Assembly (NCBI RefSeq): GCF_900105325.1
Contig: NZ_FNSU01000003.1
Location: 2,046,001 to 2,110,000 of the forward strand
Origin: Pseudomonas marginalis
Lineage (GTDB): Bacteria > Pseudomonadota > Gammaproteobacteria > Pseudomonadales > Pseudomonadaceae
DNA length: 64,000 nucleotides
Direction of reading: 5' to 3'
The notes under the pieces are model-generated. The model was not told the origin of the DNA. It was given only the letters and a program-made list of their open reading frames with translations, and ran no database searches. Made by a program: the position numbers and the translations under genes. This document shows, piece by piece, positions 43,001 to 52,130 of this stretch. Each line of letters begins with the position of its first letter. The first letter of the stretch is position 1.

Positions 43001-44405
43001 ACGATCCATTCCCCCGTACCTGCCCGCACTTGGCCTGTGCCTGCTGCTCACGGCCTGCGCCGGTGACCCGCCCGCCGTGGACAGCGCTATTGCGCCGCCG
43101 GCTGCCTGGCAGTTCGCTGAACGCGACGCCGCCCAGGCCACTAACCAGCGCTGGTGGACGCAGTTCGGCAGCCCGCAGTTGAACCGCCTGGTCGACCAGG
43201 CCCGGCGTGACAGCTTCGACGTGGCCGCCGCCATGGCCCGCGTGCGCCAGGCCCAGGCCACGGCGGTGATTGCCGGGGCGCCACTGTTGCCCGAGGTGAA
43301 GTTCAACCTTGCCGCCAGCCACCAGAAGTTGTTGCACGGCACGGGCGGGCCGGACCTTGACGCCTCACAAAGCGATGACGCCGTCGATAATTTCGGCGCC
43401 AACTTCACCGCCAGCTACGAAGTGGATTTCTGGGGTGGCCGCGCCGCTGCCCGTGACAGTGCCCTGCACAGTCTGCGCGCCAGCGAGTTCGACCAGGCCA
43501 CCGTGGAACTGACCTTGCTCAGCAACGTCGCCGACCGCTACGCGCAAACCCTCGCGGCGCGCCAGCGCCAGCAGATCGCCGAGTTGAACCTGACCAATGC
43601 GCGTAACGTCCTCGACCTGGTGCAGACCCGTTACGACGCAGGCTCCGCTACGGCCCTGGAACTGGCCCAGCAGAAAAGCCTGGTGGCCAGCCAGCAACGC
43701 CAGCTGCCGTTGATTCAACAACTGGCCGAAGAATCCCAGATCACCCTTGCCGCCCTCCTCGGCCAACCGGTCCAGGCCTTGGACCTGGGCGCCGAACCCT
43801 TCCAGGAGCTGACCTGGCCAACCATCGGCGCCGGCATGCCCAGCCAGCTGCTCAGCCGCCGGCCGGACATTGCCAAGGCCGAGGCCGAACTGGCGGCAGC
43901 CCAGGCGGACGTCACCGTGGCCCGCGCCGCCATGCTGCCGGCCCTGACCCTCGGCGCCACGCTCGGCTCCGATGCCTACAAGGCCGTGGACGTCCTGCGC
44001 AGCCCCTACTACACGCTGACGGCCGGCCTGGTCGGGCCGATCTTCAACAACGGCCGTTTAAGCGCCGAGCGCGACAAGGCGCGCGCGCGCCAGGATGAGC
44101 TGTTGCAAACCTACCGCGGCGCGATCATCAACGGCTTTGCCGATGTGGAAAAAGCCCTCAGCAGCATCACGCGCCTGGACCAGCAGCGCCACTGGCAAAC
44201 GGAAGAACTGCAACAGGCCCAAACCGCCTTCCAGATCGCCGAAAGCCGCTACCAGGCGGGTGCCGAGGACTTGCTGACGGTACTGGAAACCCAGCGCACC
44301 CTGTATGCCGCCCAGGACTTGAACGTGCAATTGCGACTGTCACGCCTGCAGGCCAGCATTGCGCTGTACAAGGCATTGGGCGGCGGTTGGAAAACCAGCA
44401 TCTGA
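42993..44405 (+). CDS. opmQ: Outer-membrane channel lipoprotein of the pyoverdine efflux pump
   Basis: A 470-residue TolC/OprM-family protein. A lipobox LLTAC puts the lipid cysteine near residue 22, and two OEP repeats follow. Typical stretches are ARVRQAQATAVIAGAPLLPEV, SRRPDIAKAEAELAAAQADV and YQAGAEDLLTVLETQRTLY. The start is GTG at 42993, overlapping the end of pvdT. It forms the outer-membrane exit of PvdRT. Confidence 0.92.
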   Translation: MNKRSIPPYLPALGLCLLLTACAGDPPAVDSAIAPPAAWQFAERDAAQATNQRWWTQFGSPQLNRLVDQARRDSFDVAAAMARVRQAQATAVIAGAPLLPEVKFNLAASHQKLLHGTGGPDLDASQSDDAVDNFGANFTASYEVDFWGGRAAARDSALHSLRASEFDQATVELTLLSNVADRYAQTLAARQRQQIAELNLTNARNVLDLVQTRYDAGSATALELAQQKSLVASQQRQLPLIQQLAEESQITLAALLGQPVQALDLGAEPFQELTWPTIGAGMPSQLLSRRPDIAKAEAELAAAQADVTVARAAMLPALTLGATLGSDAYKAVDVLRSPYYTLTAGLVGPIFNNGRLSAERDKARARQDELLQTYRGAIINGFADVEKALSSITRLDQQRHWQTEELQQAQTAFQIAESRYQAGAEDLLTVLETQRTLYAAQDLNVQLRLSRLQASIALYKALGGGWKTSI

Positions 44406-44513
44406 TAAACGAAACTCCAGTTTCGTACATAAGTCGTCTACCGCCCCTACATTCTTCGACTCAGGTTCCTTGGTAAAAAATGCCGCTATCACACGGCTGC
44501 CAGGGAACACTGG

Positions 44514-45263
44514 ATGAATGTTGCAAAATACCTCGCGTGCGGCTGTCTCTGGTTGATGGCAACCCTTGGCCAGGCAGAGCCACTGATCAAACCCACCGCC
44601 ATTGATTGGCTGCTCGATTGCCCCCTCCCCACCACCGAACGGCTTGACCCCGAGGTGCTGTCGCGCACCCAGTGCGGCATCGTCACCGTACCGCGCAACC
44701 ATGCCGCCCCCTGGCAAGGCCACCAGCGCCTCTACCTGACCCGTGTCGGCGCCCGCGATCCCCTGAACCGCAAGGGCGTGGTCTTCACCCAGGCCGGCGA
44801 CACCGCGCAAAAAAACTACGGAAGCACCTTCGCCATTCACCTCGCCAGCCGCTGGGACACGTATTCAACACAAGCCTATCGCACGCTGCTCAACCGCTAC
44901 GACATGATCGAACTCAGCCCCCGCGACCTCACTCAGGAGCATGGCGTCGAACAGGCCGTACGGGACATGGAGTACGTCCGCGCCCAGTTGGGCGACGCCC
45001 AACTGCATTACCTGGGGGACACCATCGCCACGCGCCTGGGCAGCCGCTATGCCGCAGTGTTTCCCGAGCGCGTCGCACGCATGGTGCTGGTCAACGCCGA
45101 ACACACCATGGCGGGTAGGCTTGGGGTCGAACAACTGCGCCTCAAGGAGCCCGCCAAACCGGACGCCGGCGGCTGTATCAACCGATGGGTGGGTGACTTC
45201 CTCGCCTATGGCAAACAGCCGCCACCGTCGACTCGCTGCCTTGACGTGGCAGGCAGGCAGTAG
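44514..45263 (+). CDS. Degenerate alpha/beta-hydrolase-like exported protein
   Basis: A 249-residue protein with a signal peptide (MNVAKYLACGCLWLMATLGQA). It resembles the N-terminal half of TAP-like alpha/beta hydrolases: CPLPTTERLDPEVLSRTQCGIVTVPRN, then YLGDTIATRLGSRYAAVFPERVARMVLVNAE. The nucleophile elbow reads GDTIA where GxSxG is expected, so the catalytic Ser is absent, and the C-terminal half with the catalytic Asp and His is missing. It is probably inactive as a hydrolase. I saw no continuation in another frame after the stop. Function unknown. Confidence 0.65.
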   Translation: MNVAKYLACGCLWLMATLGQAEPLIKPTAIDWLLDCPLPTTERLDPEVLSRTQCGIVTVPRNHAAPWQGHQRLYLTRVGARDPLNRKGVVFTQAGDTAQKNYGSTFAIHLASRWDTYSTQAYRTLLNRYDMIELSPRDLTQEHGVEQAVRDMEYVRAQLGDAQLHYLGDTIATRLGSRYAAVFPERVARMVLVNAEHTMAGRLGVEQLRLKEPAKPDAGGCINRWVGDFLAYGKQPPPSTRCLDVAGRQ

Positions 45264-45370
45264 CGCGTCGTTTACGACCTGTTGCCGCCGAAAACGACAC
45301 CCTGCGTTGACGCTCCGTCGCAATCGTTATTAAGTGCTATTTATCCGCATTAATACGATAAATCGAACCC

Positions 45371-46141
45371 ATGCTGAGTCGCCCGCTACGCCGCAAACGC
45401 CAGAAGCTGTCCGACGTGATTGTCGAGTCGGTCAAGCGCTCTATCGTCACCGACGCCTTGAAGCCCGGCGACCGCCTGCCCACCGAGCGTGAGCTGATGG
45501 AGAGCTTCCAGTGCTCCAAGGGCTCGGCCCGTGAAGCGCTCAAGGCCCTGGAGGTCGAGGGGCTGGTGAGTACGCGCACCGGCCCCAGCGGCGGTGCGTA
45601 CCTGAACCAGGCCGGCACTGAACCCGCCAGCCGCGCGCTGCGTAACTACCTGCACTTCCAGCATCTGGACGGCGAGCAGGTGTACCAGTTGCGCAAGGTC
45701 ATCGAAGTGGAACTGGCGGTGTCGGTGCTCGGGCGCCTGAGTGAGGACGACTACCGGGCATTGCAGGACAACGTGGATTTCTGCAGCGCCCCCGAAGACA
45801 GCGAAGCCGGCCAGCGCGAGCAACGCCTGGCGGAACTGGAGTTCCACAACCTGCTGGCCAAGGCCTGCCCCAACCCGTTGCTGAGCTTTATGGCGCAATT
45901 TCTCAACGACCTGCTGCGCGACCTGGTGGTACTGAAAAAAGCCTACAAGCCCAAGCGCAAGCAGTTCGACGCGGCCAACCTCGACTATCACAAACAGCTG
46001 CTGAACGCCTTTCGCGCCGGGGATGAAGGCGCGGTACGCAGCCTGATGCATGAACATATGTGCGACGCCGAACACCATATGACCGCGCTGGAAGGCCAGG
46101 TCAGCCCGCACTTTCTACTGGAGTTCGACCACAACCACTGA
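45371..46141 (+). CDS. FadR-family GntR regulator
   Basis: A 256-residue regulator. The winged helix is at about 8-80 (VKRSIVTDALKPGDRLPTERELMESF, KGSAREALKALEVEGLVSTRTGPSGG) and the all-helical FCD ligand domain at about 95-240 (VYQLRKVIEVELAV, LEFHNLLAKACPNPLL). It sits just before the ABC transporter, carbamoylase and amidase genes and is their likely regulator. An AT-rich inverted repeat (ATTTATC..GATAAAT, 45339-45363) covers its own promoter region and could be its operator. Confidence 0.87.
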   Translation: MLSRPLRRKRQKLSDVIVESVKRSIVTDALKPGDRLPTERELMESFQCSKGSAREALKALEVEGLVSTRTGPSGGAYLNQAGTEPASRALRNYLHFQHLDGEQVYQLRKVIEVELAVSVLGRLSEDDYRALQDNVDFCSAPEDSEAGQREQRLAELEFHNLLAKACPNPLLSFMAQFLNDLLRDLVVLKKAYKPKRKQFDAANLDYHKQLLNAFRAGDEGAVRSLMHEHMCDAEHHMTALEGQVSPHFLLEFDHNH

Positions 46142-46264
46142 AAACACCCCTCCCACAGTTGACTGCATTCACTGCGTTATCCCAATAACAGGCCTGCCCA
46201 CAGGCCCTGCTCCACCGTATCGCCCTTGCTACTCCTGCCAATAACTAAACCAGGGAGTCACCCC

Positions 46265-47464
46265 ATGCAGCGTCGTACGTTATTGAAAGCCAGTCTTACC
46301 GCCGCCGCCCTCAGTCTTCCACTGAGCGTGCGTTCGGCATTCGCCGCCGAGCCCTTTACCTTTTACGGCCTCAAGTCCATGTCCGGCGCCTTTGCCAGCT
46401 ATGGCAAGTTTGCCGACATGGGTTCGCGCCTGGCGGTGGCACAACACACCGAGCTACTGGGCCGCCCCTTGAACTACAAGGTCATCGACACCGAGGGCAA
46501 CGCCGGCAAGGCCGTGCGCAAGGTGCAGGAGGCGATCCAGCAGGACGGCGCGCGCTTCTTCCAGGGCTGCACGCTGTCGTCGTCGGCACTCGCGGTGGCC
46601 AAGGAAGTCGACAAGGTCGGCGGTGTATTCATGACCCCGGTCGGTGCCGATGAAGTCACCGGCAAAGACTGCAACCACGCCACGTTCCGCTGGTCGGTAC
46701 CTACCTACGGCGCGATCCGCGAAACCATGGTGCCGCTGATCAAGCTGCTGCCGGATGCCAAGCGCTGGTACACCATCACGCCGCAATATGTGTTCGGCGA
46801 AGCGCTGCTCGAAGGCGCCAGAAACGTACTCAAGGAACATGGCCTGGAGCATGTCGGCAACAGCTACCACTCGCTGCAGGAGCAGGAATTCTCCGGCTAC
46901 CTGACCAACGCCATCTCCACCAAACCCGACGTGCTGGTGTTGCTGAATTTCGGCAGCCAATCGTCCAACACCCTGCGCCAGGCGGTGAACTTCGGCATCA
47001 AGGAGCGCATGAAAGTGCTGCTGGTGTGGTCCGCCGGCCTCGACCAGTTCCAGGAACTGGGCAGCGATATCCTCGACGGCGTGTACCTCGGCGCGCAGTA
47101 CTGGCATCAGGTCGACACCCCGCTCAACCGCGAACTGGTCAAGCTGACCCAGGCCAAGTACGGCATCAACCCCACCTACCCGTTGGCCGCCGACTACATC
47201 AGCACCAAAGTCATGCTCGACACCATCATCGCCACCGCCAGCTTCGACGGGCCGACCGTGGCCAAGGCCATGCAGGGCCTGAGTTTCGAAGGCCCCACCG
47301 GCAAGGAGTCGATCCGCGCCGGCGACCACCAGGTGATCAAGGACTACTACCTGCTGGTCGGCAAGGCCGCCGGCGAGATGGCCGACAAGGATGACCTGGC
47401 CAAGGTACTCAGCGCCGGCCAGTCCTTCCCGCCGGTGGAAGCCACGGGCTGCACGCTCGCCTGA
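46265..47464 (+). CDS. ABC transporter substrate-binding protein, branched-chain/amide type
   Basis: A 399-residue type I periplasmic binding protein with a twin-arginine-like leader (MQRRTLLKASLTAAALSLPLSVRSAFA). FYGLKSMSGAFASYGKFADMG and ALAVAKEVDKVGGVFMTPVGAD fit the Peripla_BP_6 family. It starts a five-gene Liv-type transporter. The enzymes encoded downstream (carbamoylase, amidase) point to an amide, urea or ureido compound, rather than leucine, as ligand. Confidence 0.87.
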   Translation: MQRRTLLKASLTAAALSLPLSVRSAFAAEPFTFYGLKSMSGAFASYGKFADMGSRLAVAQHTELLGRPLNYKVIDTEGNAGKAVRKVQEAIQQDGARFFQGCTLSSSALAVAKEVDKVGGVFMTPVGADEVTGKDCNHATFRWSVPTYGAIRETMVPLIKLLPDAKRWYTITPQYVFGEALLEGARNVLKEHGLEHVGNSYHSLQEQEFSGYLTNAISTKPDVLVLLNFGSQSSNTLRQAVNFGIKERMKVLLVWSAGLDQFQELGSDILDGVYLGAQYWHQVDTPLNRELVKLTQAKYGINPTYPLAADYISTKVMLDTIIATASFDGPTVAKAMQGLSFEGPTGKESIRAGDHQVIKDYYLLVGKAAGEMADKDDLAKVLSAGQSFPPVEATGCTLA

Positions 47465-47531
47465 TCCGCTAAAACACCACCGTTGTACACGGCAGGGCCG
47501 CCCGGGCGGCCACCTGTTCGAGGGTTTCTGC

Positions 47532-48392
47532 ATGCTTAATCTTTACCTGTTCCAGATACTCAACGGCCTTGGATTGGGAATGATCTACTTCCTGATCGCG
47601 GTCGGGCTGACGATCATTTTCGGCCTGCTCAACTTCGTCAACTTCGCCCACGGCGCGTTCTTCCTGCTGGGCGCCTACATCTGCTACACCGCCGTGAGCC
47701 TCACCGGCAACTTCTGGCTGGCGCTGTTGATTGCGCCGCTGGTGGTGGCCGCGTTGGCCTGGGTGATCGAGCGGCTGTTGATCCAGCGGATCTATCACTT
47801 GCCGCACATGTTCCAGATCCTGGTCACCCTGGGCATCGCACTGATCATCCAGGAAGCCAGCGTAATGATCTGGGGCCCGGTGGGCAAAAGCGTCGCCGTG
47901 CCGGAACTGCTGCGCGGCGTGCTGGTGGTGGGTGATTTCGTCTACCCCTACTACCGCCTGTTCCTCATCGTGTTTTCCGGGCTGGTGGGCCTGGGCCTGT
48001 GGCTGCTGCTGGAACGCACACGCTTCGGCGCCCTGGTGCGCGCCGGCAGTGAAAGCACCGAGACCGTGTCGCTGCTCGGCACGAATATCTTCCGCCTGTT
48101 CTCCATGACCTTCGCCCTCGGCGTGGGCCTGGCCGGCATGGCCGGGGTGCTGTTCGCGCCGTTGCGCGGTGCGCAGCCGTTCGTTGGCCCGGAGATTCTC
48201 GGCATCGCCTTCGTGGTGGTGGTGATCGGCGGCATGGGCTCGTTCAGCGGTGCGCTGGTCGGCGGTTTGCTGGTGGGCGTGGTGCAAAGCCTGATGACCA
48301 CACTCTGGCCCCAAGGCGCGAGCCTGATGATCTACGGCGCCATGGCCGTGGTGATTCTGGTGCGGCCTTACGGCCTGTTTGGGAGAGCCTGA
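47532..48392 (+). CDS. Branched-chain/amide ABC transporter permease (LivH type)
   Basis: A 286-residue permease with about eight helices. GLGLGMIYFLIAVGLTIIFGLLNFVNFAHGAFF near the N-terminus is the LivH hallmark (read as two overlapping stretches), and GIAFVVVVIGGMGSFSGALVGG is the C-terminal coupling loop. The ATG at 47532 marks the first hydrophobic helix. It lies one base before the LivM-type gene. Confidence 0.9.
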   Translation: MLNLYLFQILNGLGLGMIYFLIAVGLTIIFGLLNFVNFAHGAFFLLGAYICYTAVSLTGNFWLALLIAPLVVAALAWVIERLLIQRIYHLPHMFQILVTLGIALIIQEASVMIWGPVGKSVAVPELLRGVLVVGDFVYPYYRLFLIVFSGLVGLGLWLLLERTRFGALVRAGSESTETVSLLGTNIFRLFSMTFALGVGLAGMAGVLFAPLRGAQPFVGPEILGIAFVVVVIGGMGSFSGALVGGLLVGVVQSLMTTLWPQGASLMIYGAMAVVILVRPYGLFGRA

Positions 48393-48393
48393 C

Positions 48394-49404
48394 ATGAGCG
48401 AGAAAAATCCCCTGCCGTTTGCCAAAACCCAATCACGCGCCATGTTGCTGTGGGTCGTGGCGGTGCTGATCGGCCTGCCCGTGCTATTGCCCTCGGCGAC
48501 CCTGGCCAGCGAGATTCTGATCTTTGCCATGGCGGCCCTGGCCTGCAACCTGTTGCTGGGCTACACCGGGCTGCTGTCATTCGGCCAAGGCATCTTCTTT
48601 GGTGCCGGTGCCTACTGCGCGGCGCTGCTGATGATCCACCTGCAACTGGGCCTGTTCACCGCGCTGCTGGGCGCCGCCATCGCCGGTGGTTTCCTGGCCT
48701 TGCTGGTGGGTGCCCTGGCGATCCGGCGCACCGGCATCTACTTCGTGATGCTCACATTGGCCTTCAGCCAGATGGCGTACTTTGTCGCCTACACCTTGAG
48801 CGACTGGACCGGCGGCGATAACGGCCTGCTCAGCGTGCCACGCCCGGAAATCCGCATCGGCGACGCCGTGCTGTTGTCCCTGGCCGACGCCCGCGCGTTC
48901 TATGGTTTTGTCGCGGTGCTGTTCCTGCTGATCTTCATCGGCGCACGCCGGGTGATCGCCTCGCCGTTCGGCAGCACGTTGATGGCGATCCGCGAAAACG
49001 AAACCCGCGCCTCGGCCATCGGCTACGACACGCGGCACTTCAAGATCCTGGTGTTCGTGCTGTCCGGCGCAGTCACCGGAATTGCCGGGGCGCTGTACGC
49101 CATGCTGCTGCACTTTGTGCCGCTGTCGAATATCGACCTGGCGATGTCCGAAAACATCCTGATCATGACCATCATCGGCGGCACCGGCTCGCTGTTCGGT
49201 TCGTTGCTGGGCGCCGGGTCCATCGTGCTGCTGGGGGATTTTCTTTCCGACCTGTGGCCCCGTTGGCTGATGCTGCTGGGGGTGATCCTGATCCTGGTGG
49301 TGATCTTCATGCGCGGCGGTTTGTGGGGCGGCCTGGCCGCGTTGTTCGAGCGCGTGCGCGGCCGTCGCAAGGCCGTCGTCGTCGCCAAGGAGGAAGGGCT
49401 ATGA
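48394..49404 (+). CDS. Branched-chain/amide ABC transporter permease (LivM type)
   Basis: A 336-residue permease with about ten helices. It contains LGYTGLLSFGQGIFFGAGAYC, LALRRTG-like GALAIRRTGIYFVMLTLAF, and the coupling loop NILIMTIIGGTGSLFGSLLGA. It ends in a basic tail (RVRGRRKA) and overlaps the LivG-type gene by four bases. Confidence 0.9.
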   Translation: MSEKNPLPFAKTQSRAMLLWVVAVLIGLPVLLPSATLASEILIFAMAALACNLLLGYTGLLSFGQGIFFGAGAYCAALLMIHLQLGLFTALLGAAIAGGFLALLVGALAIRRTGIYFVMLTLAFSQMAYFVAYTLSDWTGGDNGLLSVPRPEIRIGDAVLLSLADARAFYGFVAVLFLLIFIGARRVIASPFGSTLMAIRENETRASAIGYDTRHFKILVFVLSGAVTGIAGALYAMLLHFVPLSNIDLAMSENILIMTIIGGTGSLFGSLLGAGSIVLLGDFLSDLWPRWLMLLGVILILVVIFMRGGLWGGLAALFERVRGRRKAVVVAKEEGL

Positions 49405-50150
49405 GCATCTTGTTGGAAACCCAGGACCTGGAACTGGCCTATGGCGCGTTCCGTGCGGTGAACGGCGTGAACCTCAAGGTCGAAGCCGGCACCATCCACA
49501 CCATCATCGGCCCCAACGGTGCGGGCAAGACCAGCCTGTTCCACTGCCTGACCGGTGAACGCCAGGCCACGGCCGGGGCGATTCATTTCAACGGCAAGAA
49601 CCTGATGCGCAAGCCCGCCCACGCGCGCGTCGGCCTGGGCATGGCGCGCTCGTTCCAGCTCACCAGCCTGTTCCAGAACCTCAGCGTGCGCGAAAACCTG
49701 CGCCTCGCCGCCCAGGGCCGCGACGGTGCACGTGCGTTGAATTTCTGGCGCCGCGTGGACAGCAAGCGCGAACACCTGGAGATGGCCGACCAGGTGCTCG
49801 AACGCCTGCAACTCAGCGCCCGCGCCGAGACCCTGGCCGGCGAGTTGTCCCACGGCCAGCAACGGGTGCTGGAGGTGGGCATGTCGATCTGCTCCAAGCC
49901 CAAACTGTTGATGCTCGACGAGCCCACCTCGGGCATGGGCATCGATGACATCCCGATCATGACCCAGTTGATCAGCGACCTCGGCCGCGACCACACGGTG
50001 CTGTTGATCGAACACAACATGAGCATCGTCATGTCCATCAGCCAACGTATCACCGTGATGAGCCACGGGCAGATCCTGGTGGAAGGCACGCCGGAGTTCG
50101 TGCGTGCCGATGAACGCGTGCGCAGTGCTTACCTTGGGGAGGCTGCCTGA
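49401..50150 (+). CDS. Branched-chain/amide ABC transporter ATPase (LivG type)
   Basis: A 249-residue ATPase: Walker A GPNGAGKTS, signature LSHGQQRVLEVGMS, Walker B LLMLDEPTSGM, H-loop LIEHNMSIV. The LSHGQ form is common in urea/amide-type members (UrtD-like). The last base of its stop codon is shared with the next start (TGATG). Confidence 0.9.
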   Translation: MSILLETQDLELAYGAFRAVNGVNLKVEAGTIHTIIGPNGAGKTSLFHCLTGERQATAGAIHFNGKNLMRKPAHARVGLGMARSFQLTSLFQNLSVRENLRLAAQGRDGARALNFWRRVDSKREHLEMADQVLERLQLSARAETLAGELSHGQQRVLEVGMSICSKPKLLMLDEPTSGMGIDDIPIMTQLISDLGRDHTVLLIEHNMSIVMSISQRITVMSHGQILVEGTPEFVRADERVRSAYLGEAA

Positions 50151-50845
50151 TGTTGATCGTCGAGAATATCCATTCCTACTATGACAAGAGTCACGTGCTC
50201 GAAGGCGTGTCGCTGAGGGTCAACCCCGGCGAACTGGTGACCCTGCTCGGGCGCAACGGTGCCGGCAAGACCACCACCCTGCGCAGCATCCTCGGCATCA
50301 TCTGCCCACGCCAGGGCCAGATCCACTTCAACGGCCAGGCGCTGGTGGGGCAGAAAATCTTTGAAATCGCGCGCCAGGGCCTGGCGCTGGTGCCGGAGAA
50401 TCGCGGGATCTTCCGCCTGCTGACCGTCGAGGAAAACCTGCGCATTGCCGTCCGCAAGAGCAGCCGCTGGCAGCTTGAAGACGTGTACGGCATGTTCCCG
50501 CGCCTCAAGGAGCGGCGCAGGAACGCCGGCCATGCGCTCTCCGGCGGCGAGCAACAGATGCTCGCGATCGCCCGCGCCCTGCTCAACGATCCGAAGCTGC
50601 TGATCCTCGACGAACCCACCGAAGGCCTGGCCCCGGTGATCGTCGACGAACTGGTGAAGATCCTGCGCAAGGTCAAGGACGACGGCCTGCCGGTGCTGCT
50701 GGTGGAACAGAACCTGATGGTCTGCGACAAGCTCGCCGACCGCCATTACGTCCTCGAACAGGGCCGCGTGGTCTACGAAGGCAGTGCCGCCGCCTTCCGC
50801 GCCGACCCGACGATCAAGAACCGCTACCTGGCGCTGAGCGCCTGA
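50150..50845 (+). CDS. Branched-chain/amide ABC transporter ATPase (LivF type)
   Basis: A 231-residue ATPase: Walker A GRNGAGKTT, LVPENRGIFRLLTVEENL, signature LSGGEQQMLAIARAL, Walker B LLILDEPTEGL. It completes the transporter; the hydrolase gene follows after 13 bases. Confidence 0.91.
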   Translation: MLIVENIHSYYDKSHVLEGVSLRVNPGELVTLLGRNGAGKTTTLRSILGIICPRQGQIHFNGQALVGQKIFEIARQGLALVPENRGIFRLLTVEENLRIAVRKSSRWQLEDVYGMFPRLKERRRNAGHALSGGEQQMLAIARALLNDPKLLILDEPTEGLAPVIVDELVKILRKVKDDGLPVLLVEQNLMVCDKLADRHYVLEQGRVVYEGSAAAFRADPTIKNRYLALSA

Positions 50846-50858
50846 CGGGAGAATGCAG

Positions 50859-52130
50859 ATGAACAGTTTTGCGCAACCGCTCCAGGGCAACGCCCCGCTG
50901 ATCAACCGCGACCGCCTGTGGCAATCGCTGATGGACCTGGCGCAACTGGGCGCCACGGTCAAGGGCGGCGTGTGCCGCCTGGCCCTCACCGACCTGGACC
51001 GCCAGGCCCGTGACTTGTTTGTGCAGTGGTGCGAGGCCGCCGGGTGCAGCGTCAGTGTCGACGCCATCGGCAATATCTTCGCCCGCCGCCCTGGGCGTAA
51101 TCCGGCACTGCCGCCGGTGATGACCGGCAGCCATATCGACACCCAACCCACCGGCGGCAAGTTCGATGGTTGCTACGGGGTGATGGCCGGGCTGGAAGTG
51201 ATCCGCACCCTCAACGATTTGAACATCGAGACCCAGGCGCCGCTCGAAGTGGTGGTATGGACCAATGAAGAAGGCTCGCGCTTCCCGCCGTGCATGATGG
51301 GCTCCGGGGTATTTGCCGGTAAGTTCGACTTGCAGGACACCCTCGCCAAACAGGACGAGCAAGGCCTGTCGGTGGGCGCCGAGTTGCAGCGCATCGGCTA
51401 TGCCGGTGCCCGCGCGGTGTTGGGCCACCCGGTCGGCGCGTATTTCGAAGCGCATATCGAGCAAGGCCCGGTGCTGGAAGACCAGGCCACCACCATTGGC
51501 GTGGTCATGGGCTGCCTGGGCCAGAAGTGGTTCGACCTGACCCTCACCGGCGTCGAAGCCCACGCCGGGCCGACGCCGATGCACCTGCGCAAGGATGCCC
51601 TGGTGGGCGCCGCCGAGGTGGTCAGCGCGGTCAACCGTATCGCCCACCAGCAGCAACCTCACGCCTGCGGCACGGTCGGCTGCCTGAGCCTGCACCCGGG
51701 GTCGCGCAATGTGATTCCCGGCCAGGTGCACATGACCCTCGACCTGCGCCACCTGCATGCCGACAAGCTGCAGGCCATGGTCGATGAAGTACGTGGCGTG
51801 ATCGAAGCCACAGCAGCCCGGCACGGGTTGACCTTCGAACTGACGCCCACCGCCGACTTCCCGCCGCTGGACTTCCACCCGGCCTGCGTCAACGCCGTGC
51901 GTGATGCGGCGAGTGCCTTAGGCCTGAGCCATATGGACATCGTCAGCGGCGCCGGGCATGACGCGATTTTCGTCGCCGAACTGGGCCCGGCCGGGATGAT
52001 CTTTGTGCCGTGCGAAGGCGGCATCAGCCATAACGAAATCGAAAACGCCGCGCCGGATGACCTGGCGGCCGGGAGCGCCGTGTTGTTGCGCGCCATGGTC
52101 AACGCGGCACAGGGGAATAGCCATGAGTGA
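50859..52130 (+). CDS. M20-family N-carbamoyl-L-amino acid hydrolase / ureidase
   Basis: A 423-residue dinuclear metallopeptidase-like enzyme of the AllC/HyuC group. The metal ligands are in TGSHIDTQPTGGKFDG and VVWTNEEGSRFPPCM. The bridging region is YFEAHIEQGPVLE, and GVEAHAGPTPM marks the dimer-domain site. The last ligand is in PCEGGISHNEIE. It cleaves N-carbamoyl amino acids or allantoate-like ureides, giving ammonia and CO2. The ATG at 50859 has GGGAG seven bases upstream. The gene overlaps the amidase gene by eight bases. Confidence 0.88.
   Translation: MNSFAQPLQGNAPLINRDRLWQSLMDLAQLGATVKGGVCRLALTDLDRQARDLFVQWCEAAGCSVSVDAIGNIFARRPGRNPALPPVMTGSHIDTQPTGGKFDGCYGVMAGLEVIRTLNDLNIETQAPLEVVVWTNEEGSRFPPCMMGSGVFAGKFDLQDTLAKQDEQGLSVGAELQRIGYAGARAVLGHPVGAYFEAHIEQGPVLEDQATTIGVVMGCLGQKWFDLTLTGVEAHAGPTPMHLRKDALVGAAEVVSAVNRIAHQQQPHACGTVGCLSLHPGSRNVIPGQVHMTLDLRHLHADKLQAMVDEVRGVIEATAARHGLTFELTPTADFPPLDFHPACVNAVRDAASALGLSHMDIVSGAGHDAIFVAELGPAGMIFVPCEGGISHNEIENAAPDDLAAGSAVLLRAMVNAAQGNSHE

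Noticed and set aside
44409..44426. Palindrome ACGAAACT-CC-AGTTTCGT just after opmQ
   Set aside because: A two-base loop makes a poor terminator and no regulator or partner site is evident; left unassigned.
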